A stretch of 64,000 nucleotides of DNA from Tumebacillus permanentifrigoris (lineage in GTDB: Bacteria > Bacillota > Bacilli > Tumebacillales > Tumebacillaceae), in contig NZ_QGGL01000003.1 of the NCBI RefSeq assembly GCF_003148565.1, forward strand, positions 1-64,000. Direction: 5' to 3'. The notes beneath the pieces were generated by a model. That model saw nothing but the letters and a program-made list of their open reading frames with translations, did not search any database and had not been told where the DNA came from. The position numbers and the translations under genes are program-made. Of this stretch, positions 36,205 through 43,946 are shown piece after piece. Each line of letters starts with the position of its first letter. Position 1 is the stretch's first letter.

Positions 36205-37146
36205 ATGGAAAAAACCTTATTGATCGACGGTCACGCCGACATCCTCTGGCGGATGGAGAAGGAAGGTCATGACTTCCACGACCCGAACTCCGCCTTGCAT
36301 CTTAGCTATGATCGGATCGCCAAGGCGGGGATCGACCTGCAGTTTTTTGTGCTGTTCTCGGGACCTCCATACACGCCTGAGGAACAGTTGACGATGATCC
36401 TTGGCATGATCGACACCTTTTATGAACGCGTGTGCAACCAAGGCATCCGCCCTGTGTTGTCCCGCGTCGACCTTTCCAAAAACCTCGACCGCGGCGTTCG
36501 TTCCGGCCTGCTCTCCATCGAGGGTGGCGACTGCCTACAGGGTGACATCCGCATCCTGCGCATGATGTACAAACTCGGCGTTCGTGCGATGGGGCTGACT
36601 TGGAACCACGGCAACTGCATTGCAGACGGTGTTGGCGAGCCGGAAGATCGCGGCTTGACGGCATTTGGCCGCCAAGTGGTGCAGGAGATGAACTCGCTTG
36701 GCATGGTCGTCGATGTTGCGCACCTCGCCCCGCGCGGTTTCTGGGATGTGATGGAATTGGTGCAAGCGCCAGTGATCGCTTCGCATGCCAACGCACGGGC
36801 GATCCATGATCATCGCCGCAACCTCGATGATGACCAGCTTCGAGCTCTGTTCAAAACGAACGGTCTGGTCGGCATGACGTTCGTGCCGATGTTCATCTGC
36901 AACGGGGAAGCGTCGATTGCACATCTGATGCGTCACGTCGATCATATCCTCACGCTCGGCGGGGAGAATCACCTCGGCTTTGGTTCCGACTTTGACGGCA
37001 TCGAGACCACGATGATCGACATGGAGCATGGCGAGCATTACTACCGCCTGATCAACGCCTTGACCAAGGCATACGGGGATGACGTTACGCGCAAGATATG
37101 TGGTGGAAACTTCAAGCGCGTGTTGGAAAGTATCCTGAAGGACTAG
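36205..37146 (+). CDS. Membrane dipeptidase (peptidase M19)
   Basis: 313 aa renal dipeptidase family zinc enzyme. Motifs: DGHADILWR (residues 8-16, first two metal ligands), SIEGGDCL (bridging Glu), DVAHLAP and ASHANAR (His ligands), FGSDFDGIE. Acts on dipeptides including D-residue ones; no signal peptide, so intracellular. AAGGAGGAGA upstream. The next gene follows at 12 bases. Confidence 0.93.
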   Translation: MEKTLLIDGHADILWRMEKEGHDFHDPNSALHLSYDRIAKAGIDLQFFVLFSGPPYTPEEQLTMILGMIDTFYERVCNQGIRPVLSRVDLSKNLDRGVRSGLLSIEGGDCLQGDIRILRMMYKLGVRAMGLTWNHGNCIADGVGEPEDRGLTAFGRQVVQEMNSLGMVVDVAHLAPRGFWDVMELVQAPVIASHANARAIHDHRRNLDDDQLRALFKTNGLVGMTFVPMFICNGEASIAHLMRHVDHILTLGGENHLGFGSDFDGIETTMIDMEHGEHYYRLINALTKAYGDDVTRKICGGNFKRVLESILKD

Positions 37147-37158
37147 GAGTAGGTGTAC

Positions 37159-37992
37159 ATGGCAATCGCAGATCTGCATGCCCATACGACCGCCAGCGAC
37201 GGTACGTTTGCACCGCGCGAATTGGTGGAGTTGGCGAAAAAAAACGGCCTCGCCGCCGTTGCGATCACCGATCACGACACGACGGACGGTCTTGCAGAAG
37301 CAGAGGCCACCGGGCGTGAACTCGGCGTGGAAGTCGTGCCTGGGATTGAACTCAGCACGGTGTTTGAAGGCAAGGAAGTCCATGTGCTCGGCTATTTCTA
37401 TGACCCAGAGCACCCGGAGTTGTTGCGTCTGACCCGCATGATGCGTGACGACCGCATCAACCGGATGGACAAAATGATCGCCCGCCTGCAAGAAGCCGGG
37501 CTCGACATCACCCGCGAAGAGGTACAAGCAGAGGCACAGGGCGCGATCGGGCGTCCACACTTCGCGCGCGTGTTGATGAAAAAAGGCTATGTCTCGACGA
37601 TGCCTGAGGCGTTCGACAAATACTTAACGTATGGCAAGCCGGGCTATGTGGCACGGATCAAAGTCGCCCCGGAGGAAGCGGTGCGTGTGATTCTCGCGGC
37701 GGGTGGCGTCCCGGTCGTCGCACATCCAGGTCTGCTGGACAAAGACTACCTGTTCGACAGCTTGGTGCCCGCAGGTCTGATCGGGTTGGAGGCGTTCCAC
37801 CCGGATCACAGTGAGGAAAAGCGCCGGCATTACCAAGCGCTCGCCGCCCAGCATGGCTTGCTGGCGACGGGCGGTTCGGACTTCCACGGCGCTGGAGCGG
37901 AACATCGCGGGGAATTGGGTTCTGTGAACGTGCCGCTCGACATCGTGCGCCAGTTGCAAGCGAAAAGCGCCTACCTGCAAAACCAGCACTAG
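37159..37992 (+). CDS. PHP domain phosphoesterase
   Basis: 277 aa. Polymerase and histidinol phosphatase domain: DLHAHTTASDGT at the N-terminus, AITDHDTTDG near 40, GIELST, and later AHPG and GGSDFHG. Close in outline to 3',5'-nucleoside bisphosphate phosphatases and RNase AM (YciV). ATG 37159 preferred, with AGGAG 9 nt upstream; the GTG at 37153 is too near. Same transcript as the dipeptidase. Confidence 0.9.
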   Translation: MAIADLHAHTTASDGTFAPRELVELAKKNGLAAVAITDHDTTDGLAEAEATGRELGVEVVPGIELSTVFEGKEVHVLGYFYDPEHPELLRLTRMMRDDRINRMDKMIARLQEAGLDITREEVQAEAQGAIGRPHFARVLMKKGYVSTMPEAFDKYLTYGKPGYVARIKVAPEEAVRVILAAGGVPVVAHPGLLDKDYLFDSLVPAGLIGLEAFHPDHSEEKRRHYQALAAQHGLLATGGSDFHGAGAEHRGELGSVNVPLDIVRQLQAKSAYLQNQH

Positions 37993-38022
37993 TTGTTTAG
38001 ATGCTTGACAAAATGTGTGTCG

Positions 38023-38050
38023 ACCACCTGTTTCTAACAGGTGGTCTTTT
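38023..38050 (+). terminator. Intrinsic terminator after the PHP gene
   Basis: Perfect 10-bp stem ACCACCTGTT/AACAGGTGGT with TCT loop, then CTTTTCTG. Confidence 0.85.
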
Positions 38051-38069
38051 CTGTTTTTGAGGAAAACTA

Positions 38070-38098
38070 CTGAAAGGTATTTCCGACTTCGCTATAAT
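38070..38098 (+). promoter_or_regulatory. SigA promoter of the pduL-mnmH operon
   Basis: CTGAAA (38070-38075), 17-bp spacer, TATAAT (38093-38098), 16 bases before ATG 38114. Confidence 0.6.
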
Positions 38099-38113
38099 GA
38101 GGAGGAGAACTGG

Positions 38114-38776
38114 ATGCAAATTCCGGTCGGTGTTTCGGCGAGACATATCCATTTGAGTCAAGAGCACCTCACCGTGTTGTTCGGTGCAGGTGCCCAATTG
38201 CACCCGAAAAAAGACCTGTCGCAGCCGGGCCAGTTCGCTGCACAAGAGACGGTGGATGTCCAAGGCCCGCGTGGCAAGATCGAGCGGGTTCGCGTACTCG
38301 GGCCAGTGCGCCCGGAGACGCAGTTGGAAATTTCCCAAACCGATGCGCTGAAACTCGGCATGCAAGCCCCGGTGCGCGAGTCGGGGCACATCGAGGGGAC
38401 ACCGGGTTTGACGGTGATCGGGCCACAGGGACAACTCGACTTGCAAATGGGCGTGATCGTGGCGAAGCGACACGTTCACTTTTCGCTGGACGAGGCCCGG
38501 AAGTATGGTGTTCGAGACGGGCAAGAGTTGGCGTTGCGGACCAAGGGCGAGCGCGGGTTGATTTTTGAACATGTCACGGCGCGGGTGAGCCCCACGTATA
38601 AACTAGATTTCCATCTCGACACCGACGAGGCCAATGCGGCCGGCCTGCACACCGGTGACGAGGTGGAAGTGATCGAGTTGGAACATGAACATGGACAGGA
38701 GCATTTCCACGGAAATGAGATCATTCGCGTGGATTCGAGCCCTGATGTCGGAAAAACACCTGAATCTGTCAGGTAA
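38114..38776 (+). CDS. pduL: Phosphate propanoyltransferase/phosphotransacetylase PduL
   Basis: 220 aa. Two PduL beta-barrel halves with zinc-binding His: ARHIHLSQEHL near residue 9 and AKRHVHFSLDEARKYGVRDGQ near 120. Converts acyl-CoA to acyl phosphate. There is no microcompartment gene nearby and no encapsulation peptide at the N-terminus, so it is probably the general phosphotransacetylase. The His/Glu-rich C-terminal tail (EHEHGQEHFHGNE) may bind metal. ATG chosen with GGAGGAGA 6 nt upstream; the open frame further upstream crosses a terminator. Confidence 0.92.
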   Translation: MQIPVGVSARHIHLSQEHLTVLFGAGAQLHPKKDLSQPGQFAAQETVDVQGPRGKIERVRVLGPVRPETQLEISQTDALKLGMQAPVRESGHIEGTPGLTVIGPQGQLDLQMGVIVAKRHVHFSLDEARKYGVRDGQELALRTKGERGLIFEHVTARVSPTYKLDFHLDTDEANAAGLHTGDEVEVIELEHEHGQEHFHGNEIIRVDSSPDVGKTPESVR

Positions 38777-38788
38777 TGGAGATGGAAC

Positions 38789-39868
38789 ATGGGATTTCAA
38801 GAGATTGAAGCCAAAGAACTATATGACGTACAAAGTCGGATCTTGGTCGACGTTCGTTCACCTGGTGAATTTGCAGAAGGCTCGATCCCTGGCAGCGTGA
38901 ACGTCCCGCTTTTTACCAATGAAGAGCGTGCCTACATCGGGACGGTGTACAAGCAAGAGAGCCCGGCAGCTGCCAGACGTTTGGCGATGTTGACGGTCTC
39001 CCCGAAGATCCCGCAGATTGTCGAGCAGATGGAAGCACTGATGAAGCAGGGCGAGATCGTGGTGTTCTGCTGGCGGGGTGGCATGCGCAGTTATGCGGCG
39101 TGTACGTTTATGCAGTTGTTGAAGTACCCGGTCAAGCGTCTGCGCGGCGGGTACCGAGCGTATCGCCAGTTGGTGTTGGAACAACTTGATCTCTACAAGG
39201 GGCTACCAAGCCCGCCGATCGTCCTGCATGGGATGACAGGCGTGGGCAAGACGCGGTTGTTGCTGATGTTGAAGGAACGCGGGCACCAAGTGCTCGACTT
39301 GGAACAGATGGCGAATCATCGCGGGTCGGTATTTGGCTGGATTGGGTTGGGGAAACCGAACAACCAGAAAATGTTCGATTCCTTCCTCTGGGAGTCGGTG
39401 CGGGAGTTTGACCCATCGCGCCCGATCTTCATGGAAGCGGAGAGTCGGCGCATCGGGCATTCGGTGATGCCACAATGGTTGGAGCAGGACAAGATCCACG
39501 GTGTACACGTGCTGGTCGAAGCCGGACTTGAACACCGGGTCGAGCGTCTGATGGACGATTACCTCGCCCAGCACGACCCCGCGCTTTTGAAAAAGGAGCT
39601 CGGCGATGCGTTGCAATCGATTCAAAAGCGCATCCCGCGCGTGCAGCTGCTCGAACTGCAAGCGCTGTTGGAAAGCCATGCCTATGCGCAGTTCTGCGGG
39701 CAGTTGCTGGAACTGTATTACGATCCGAAATACCTGCACAAATTGACCAGCTACAAGTCAGAAATGCTCAACATCGACGCTGATGACCTCGACCGGGCGG
39801 TCTTGCGCTTGGAAGTGTTGGCGGATCAGGTGATGAGAGAGCGAGAAAAGGGAGAGATCATGTCATGA
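38789..39868 (+). CDS. mnmH: tRNA 2-selenouridine synthase MnmH (SelU)
   Basis: 359 aa. N-terminal rhodanese domain with catalytic Cys in FCWRGGMRS near 93, and C-terminal P-loop domain (GMTGVGKTR near 152). Replaces sulphur by selenium (via geranyl-2-thiouridine) at the wobble base of certain tRNAs. Whether the organism makes selenophosphate is not visible here, since selD is not in the window. Its stop overlaps the next ATG (ATGA). Confidence 0.94.
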   Translation: MGFQEIEAKELYDVQSRILVDVRSPGEFAEGSIPGSVNVPLFTNEERAYIGTVYKQESPAAARRLAMLTVSPKIPQIVEQMEALMKQGEIVVFCWRGGMRSYAACTFMQLLKYPVKRLRGGYRAYRQLVLEQLDLYKGLPSPPIVLHGMTGVGKTRLLLMLKERGHQVLDLEQMANHRGSVFGWIGLGKPNNQKMFDSFLWESVREFDPSRPIFMEAESRRIGHSVMPQWLEQDKIHGVHVLVEAGLEHRVERLMDDYLAQHDPALLKKELGDALQSIQKRIPRVQLLELQALLESHAYAQFCGQLLELYYDPKYLHKLTSYKSEMLNIDADDLDRAVLRLEVLADQVMREREKGEIMS

Positions 39869-40608
39869 CGATGAAATTGCGTATTTTGGGCGAGACCGGC
39901 CCGTACCCAGCTCCAGGGGGAGCGACCACGGGTTACCTGCTGTCGACGGAGGAAGGCAATGTCCTGATCGACTGTGGCAGTGGCGTCGTATCCGAACTGC
40001 TGAAGCATGTGGAGGTGAAGGACATCGACGCGGTGATCGTCACCCACCATCATGCCGACCATACGGTTGACATCCCGGTGCTGCGCTATGCGGTGATGAT
40101 CCATCGCTTGCACAAGCGCCGTGAGGAACCCTTGACGATCTATGCCAACAAGGAACCGGCAAAAGACTTTGCGGAGCTTCCGTTGGATGGGCATGTGACC
40201 GCAGAGCCGCTCGATGCGCAAACGGAAGTCACGCTGTGCGGCATGAAGTTCACCTTCGCCAACACCGTCCACGCGATTCCGTGCTTGGCGGTATCGGCTG
40301 AGTACCAAGGCAAGCGCTTTGTGTTTTCCGGCGACTCCGGGATGTCGGAGGAGTTGGAGCAGTTTGCAGAGGGCGCCGACTTTTTCCTCTGTGAAGCGTC
40401 TTGGTTGCATGCGGACAAAGGCCCGGACTTCATCGGCCATCTGACGTCCAAGGAAGTGGGCGAGATCGGCAAGCGCCGCCACGTGAAGACCCTGTGCTTG
40501 ACGCACATCTACCCGGACTACGACCGCTCGTTGCTCAAAGCCGAGGCGGAGGAAGCGTTCGGGCGCGAAGTCTTAGTCGCGTACCAAGGTGATGTACACG
40601 AGATTTAA
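39865..40608 (+). CDS. Metallo-beta-lactamase fold hydrolase
   Basis: 247 aa. Zn-binding motif THHHADHTVD near residues 56-65 (HxHxDH), then FSGDSGMSEE and LTHIYPDYD near the end. This is the RNase Z/ElaC-like outline of MBL hydrolases (G-x-T-G-Y start GGATTGYLL). Translationally coupled to mnmH, so a tRNA- or nucleotide-related job is possible; substrate unknown. Confidence 0.88.
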   Translation: MTMKLRILGETGPYPAPGGATTGYLLSTEEGNVLIDCGSGVVSELLKHVEVKDIDAVIVTHHHADHTVDIPVLRYAVMIHRLHKRREEPLTIYANKEPAKDFAELPLDGHVTAEPLDAQTEVTLCGMKFTFANTVHAIPCLAVSAEYQGKRFVFSGDSGMSEELEQFAEGADFFLCEASWLHADKGPDFIGHLTSKEVGEIGKRRHVKTLCLTHIYPDYDRSLLKAEAEEAFGREVLVAYQGDVHEI

Positions 40609-40645
40609 ACGAGATCCAAGTCCAAACGAGATCCAAACGGGATAC

Positions 40646-40680
40646 AAAAAACCCCGCGTCTCCGTGGGAGACGCGGGGTT
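40646..40680. terminator. Terminator between convergent genes (mainly - strand)
   Basis: Perfect 14-bp stem AACCCCGCGTCTCC/GGAGACGCGGGGTT with GTG loop. The A6 on its left gives a T6 tract on the - strand, so it ends the 62-aa gene at 40699; on the + strand it lacks a T tract. Confidence 0.88.
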
Positions 40681-40698
40681 ACCCGTTGTGGGGCCTTG

Positions 40699-40887
40699 TT
40701 ACAGGCCGATCTTGTCGTGGAAATTGCGTTTCCGTGACTTGTGGGTCAGACTGTACTTCGGCTGTTGACCGGCCTGCGACTTGTATTCACGCGGGCGCGG
40801 TCTCCCAGCGGGCTTGTACAGTTCGGTGGCGAACTCTTCGTGACCGAAGTCGATCTTGTTGCGGAAGATGTCCTTGTGGTTCGGCAT
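40699..40887 (-). CDS. Small basic protein, probable forespore (SigG) protein
   Basis: 62 residues (64 if ATG 40893 is used), not recognised. Very basic and Pro/Lys/Arg-rich: NHKDIFRNKIDFGHEEFATE, then YKPAGRPRPREYKSQAGQQ and SLTHKSRKRNFHDKIGL. No Cys, no hydrophobic segment, likely unstructured, in the manner of minor small acid-soluble spore proteins, although it matches none I can name. AAGGTGG is 9-10 nt before ATG 40887. A perfect-looking SigG promoter lies upstream. Candidate new spore core protein. Confidence 0.75.
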   Translation of the reverse strand: MPNHKDIFRNKIDFGHEEFATELYKPAGRPRPREYKSQAGQQPKYSLTHKSRKRNFHDKIGL

Positions 40888-40930
40888 GTGCATTCCCCAC
40901 CTTTCACCGGATTGGTCTGTACTCGTTTCG

Positions 40931-40960
40931 TAGAATGCCCGCAAACTGCACAGGACATGC
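40931..40960 (-). promoter_or_regulatory. SigG promoter of the 62-aa spore protein gene
   Basis: On the - strand: GCATG (40960-40956), 18-bp spacer, CATTCTA (40937-40931). This matches the SigG consensus GMATR-N18-CATWMTA at every defined position. SigF recognises a similar sequence. Confidence 0.72.
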
Positions 40961-41020
40961 AGGCAAAAATGTGCTACCGTAGGAGCACAAGCAAAACCCG
41001 TTGTTTGGAGGAAGTACCGC

Positions 41021-41881
41021 ATGATTCGACAGTACCGAGCCAGCGACCACGACGCGGTCGTGCAACTCGTTCGAAGCAATGATCCGCACATGCACCCACA
41101 GGAGATTCAGCAGTTGCTCGCCCAAGGCGAACGCTATGTCTGTTCGGAAAAAGGCGAGATCAAGGGCTGTGCCCTCGTCATCGCCCACCGGAGCCCACTG
41201 GTGGGCAAAACGTGCGAACTGTTCCTCCTGACCGCCTTGGAACAACGCAAGCGCGGCATCGGGCGTGCCTTGTGGGCCAAGGCGTGGCCGGCTGTGCTCG
41301 CCACCGATTCGGATGTCGTCACCGCCCAGTACCGACTGGATGCGGGCGACACGCGCGCTTTTTTTGCGAAGCGGGGGTTTGAACGGTGGTTGAGCATGCA
41401 CCAGATGCAGTACAGCGGCCCCCCGTTTCCGGAGCCAGATGTGACGGCACGCCACTATGAGGATCGGGACTTTGCGCAATACATCGAACTTCTAAGCGCT
41501 GCGTATTACGATCTGCGTCGGAAAAACGACTGCCAGCCCTATGCGCTGACCGAGTCGGTCACACCACAATCGCGCCGTCTCGTGGAGCAACATGCGGAGT
41601 TCATCTATGTGTTCACAGCCGGGGAGGAACTGATCGGCTCGTTTGCGATCAAAGGCCCGGCGGAGATCGATGACCTGTTCGTGGCCCCGTCCCACCAAGG
41701 GCGCGGTATGGGCCGCCGCATCACACAGTTTGCCGTCAACCGGCTGCTCGAACGCGGAGCCGACCCGGTCACGCTCACCGTTGTCACGACCAACAAGCGA
41801 GCGTATGAGCTGTATCTGGACGTAGGCTTTCAGCTTGTTCAAACCTCGGAGATCAGCCGGATGGCGTTTACATCCTCTTGA
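41021..41881 (+). CDS. Tandem GNAT acetyltransferase
   Basis: 286 aa with two GNAT folds. The first (about 1-130) has a weakened acetyl-CoA loop (EQRKRGIGRALW). The second (about 150-282) has the intact loop FVAPSHQGRGMGRRITQF and NKRAYELYLDVGF. Substrate unknown. GGAGG 9 nt before ATG. Just upstream (40969-40988) an imperfect palindrome GTGCT...AGCAC may be an operator. Monocistronic; the siderophore genes follow after a terminator. Confidence 0.88.
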   Translation: MIRQYRASDHDAVVQLVRSNDPHMHPQEIQQLLAQGERYVCSEKGEIKGCALVIAHRSPLVGKTCELFLLTALEQRKRGIGRALWAKAWPAVLATDSDVVTAQYRLDAGDTRAFFAKRGFERWLSMHQMQYSGPPFPEPDVTARHYEDRDFAQYIELLSAAYYDLRRKNDCQPYALTESVTPQSRRLVEQHAEFIYVFTAGEELIGSFAIKGPAEIDDLFVAPSHQGRGMGRRITQFAVNRLLERGADPVTLTVVTTNKRAYELYLDVGFQLVQTSEISRMAFTSS

Positions 41882-41913
41882 AAAGAGCCCTTGACGTGGA
41901 GGGCTCTTTTTAT
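41881..41913 (+). terminator. Intrinsic terminator after the GNAT gene
   Basis: AAAAGAGCCCT pairs with AGGGCTCTTTT, 8-nt loop, T-rich tail. Confidence 0.9.
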
Positions 41914-41940
41914 TTTCAGGGCGTAGAATACGGGGAAGGC

Positions 41941-41969
41941 TTGACGTTGAACTCCTTTCAATTGAGAAT
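41941..41969 (+). promoter_or_regulatory. Promoter of the siderophore synthetase operon
   Basis: TTGACG (41941-41946), 17-bp spacer, GAGAAT (41964-41969). The stretch GAGAATTGTGATAAG over the -10 vaguely resembles half of a Fur box, but a full 7-1-7 Fur site cannot be assigned. Confidence 0.5.
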
Positions 41970-41999
41970 TGTGATAAGACCCCAAGATGAGGTGAACTC

Positions 42000-43946
42000 A
42001 TGATCGAAGAACAACAGATCTTGTCCTACATACGCACAGCGCGTCCTGAGTTGGTGGAAGGGTTCCAACGGATGATTCCCGCCGGGCGGCGTGGCATCCT
42101 GCATCGCTTGTTGCAAGCCATCGTGCGGGAGAACATCGCCGGGCTGGGCATCCGCAGCCGTTGGACAGAGGCAGGGAACGTCCTCTGCCTCGCCCTGAGC
42201 GCGGGAAAAACGCTCCGCATCCCCGTGGCGCGTCGGCACTCGATGGGCCGTTTTGATCTCGGGGCCGGGCCGGTTTGGTTGCTGTCTAGCACAGGGCAGC
42301 CTGTGGAGATCGAGCACCCGGCACAACTGGTCGACTTGCTGGGAGACGAAGGTGTGGCGCAGGACACAGCCGGTCGTGAACGCCTCGCCCGGTTCCGTCA
42401 TGAGATGGAGAACTCCGCCGCCAACCTCGCGCTGGCACTGGCGGGGGCACAGGTGAGCGGAGCAAAACTTGCAGGTCAAGCAGCGGCCCTCGGCGTTTCG
42501 AACTCGCTTGCGTTCGCGGCGTGTCAGAAAGCGGTGGACGCGACGTTCAGCCCGCTGGCGTTTTTTGAACAGGCGGTGGTCGAAGGCCATCCGTTGCATC
42601 CAGGGGCCAAAATCAAGATGGGGCTCGAGGTAGCTGACGTGCTCCGCTACTCGCCGGAGTGGGGGGCGACACCCGCTGTGGTGCTGGTCGCCGTGCGCAA
42701 GGACGTCTGTCGCTACACATCCTGTGCCGACAAGACCCCGTCCGGTCTCCTCTACGCGGAACACCCCGATCTGCAAGAGCGGGTGGAGGAGCTTTTGCTG
42801 AAAAAGGGTCTGCGTGCCGCCGAGTACGAGCTGATCCCCGTACACCCGTGGCAACATGATCATACCTTGCCTGCGCTGTACGGTGCGGCGCTGGCCAGGC
42901 AGGAGATCGTGCCGTTGCCAGAGGTGCGGATTCCGACACAAGCCTTGATGTCGTTTCGCTCGTTGGCTCCCGTTCAGAGCCAGGGGGAGTGGAGACATCA
43001 CATCAAGACGGCGGTCAACATCCAGACCACCGGGGCGGTGCGCACCGTCTCCCCGAACTCGGCACAGAATGGCCCGTTGCTCTCACGGATGTTGCAGACG
43101 ATCCAAGACCGTGAGCAAGGGTTTGCTCGGCGCTTCCGAATCCTGCGTGAGGAGGTCGGCGTCTACTACCGTCCGTCTGGTGGCGACGATCCAGTCCTCG
43201 GGAAAAATCTCGCCGCGATCCTCCGTGAGAACCCGGAACGGCATCTCTTGGCAGGCGAGCTGGCGATGCCAGGGTCGGCGATGCTTGCGGTGTCACCTGT
43301 CAGCGGCAAGTTGATCGTGGCGGAGTTGATCGAAGCGTTTGCGGTGACGCGTGGGCTGACCGACCTCCACGCGGCGGGCGTTGGGTTTCTCAGCGAGTAT
43401 GCGGAGGTGGCAGTGCCCGGCTTCCTGACGCTGATGAGCCGCTATGGGATCGCGCTGGAAGGGCATCTGCAGAACAGCATCGCGGTATTTTCCGAAGGGG
43501 TGCCGTCGCAAATGATCGTGCGCGACTTTGGCGGGGTGCGCATCCTGCGGGAGCGGATCGCACGCGTTGGGTTGCAGGCCGAATTCTACCCCGGTTCAGC
43601 GACGATCATCGACGATGTACACGATATGCGCAACAAAATTTACTACCCGGTGTTCCAAAACCACTTCGGTGAGTTGATCCTGAGCATCGTTCGCGCCCTT
43701 GGTGTGGAGGAAAAAGAGCTCTGGCAACCTGTCGCCGACGTGTGCAGACGCGTGTGGGCGGAATTAAAACAGGACGCGGAGATCGGACAGCAGGCGGCAG
43801 AGGATGAGGCGGCGCTGTTCGCCTCGACGCTCGACTTGAAAGCGATGGCGACGATGCGCATCCTCGGCGACGTGACTTCCTATACTTTTGCACAGGTGCC
43901 GAACCCGTTGGCAGATGTGCAGTCTGTAGAGAGGGCGCCAGTATGA
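42000..43946 (+). CDS. IucA/IucC family NRPS-independent siderophore synthetase, first copy
   Basis: 648 aa. Adenylates a carboxylate such as citrate and condenses it with an amine or alcohol. Family landmarks: EGHPLHPGAKIKMGL near residue 197, PVHPWQHDHTLP near 280, KTAVNIQTTGAVRTVSPN near 337, and a FhuF-like C-terminal region with EGHLQNSIAVF and RDFGGVRI. ATG with GAGGTG upstream. The stop overlaps the next start (ATGA). No hydroxylase, decarboxylase or exporter gene is adjacent. Confidence 0.93.
   Translation: MIEEQQILSYIRTARPELVEGFQRMIPAGRRGILHRLLQAIVRENIAGLGIRSRWTEAGNVLCLALSAGKTLRIPVARRHSMGRFDLGAGPVWLLSSTGQPVEIEHPAQLVDLLGDEGVAQDTAGRERLARFRHEMENSAANLALALAGAQVSGAKLAGQAAALGVSNSLAFAACQKAVDATFSPLAFFEQAVVEGHPLHPGAKIKMGLEVADVLRYSPEWGATPAVVLVAVRKDVCRYTSCADKTPSGLLYAEHPDLQERVEELLLKKGLRAAEYELIPVHPWQHDHTLPALYGAALARQEIVPLPEVRIPTQALMSFRSLAPVQSQGEWRHHIKTAVNIQTTGAVRTVSPNSAQNGPLLSRMLQTIQDREQGFARRFRILREEVGVYYRPSGGDDPVLGKNLAAILRENPERHLLAGELAMPGSAMLAVSPVSGKLIVAELIEAFAVTRGLTDLHAAGVGFLSEYAEVAVPGFLTLMSRYGIALEGHLQNSIAVFSEGVPSQMIVRDFGGVRILRERIARVGLQAEFYPGSATIIDDVHDMRNKIYYPVFQNHFGELILSIVRALGVEEKELWQPVADVCRRVWAELKQDAEIGQQAAEDEAALFASTLDLKAMATMRILGDVTSYTFAQVPNPLADVQSVERAPV

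Noticed and set aside
41958-41980. Fur box over the siderophore promoter
   Set aside because: Only about half of the consensus positions match in the best alignment I could make by eye; kept as a question, not as a feature.
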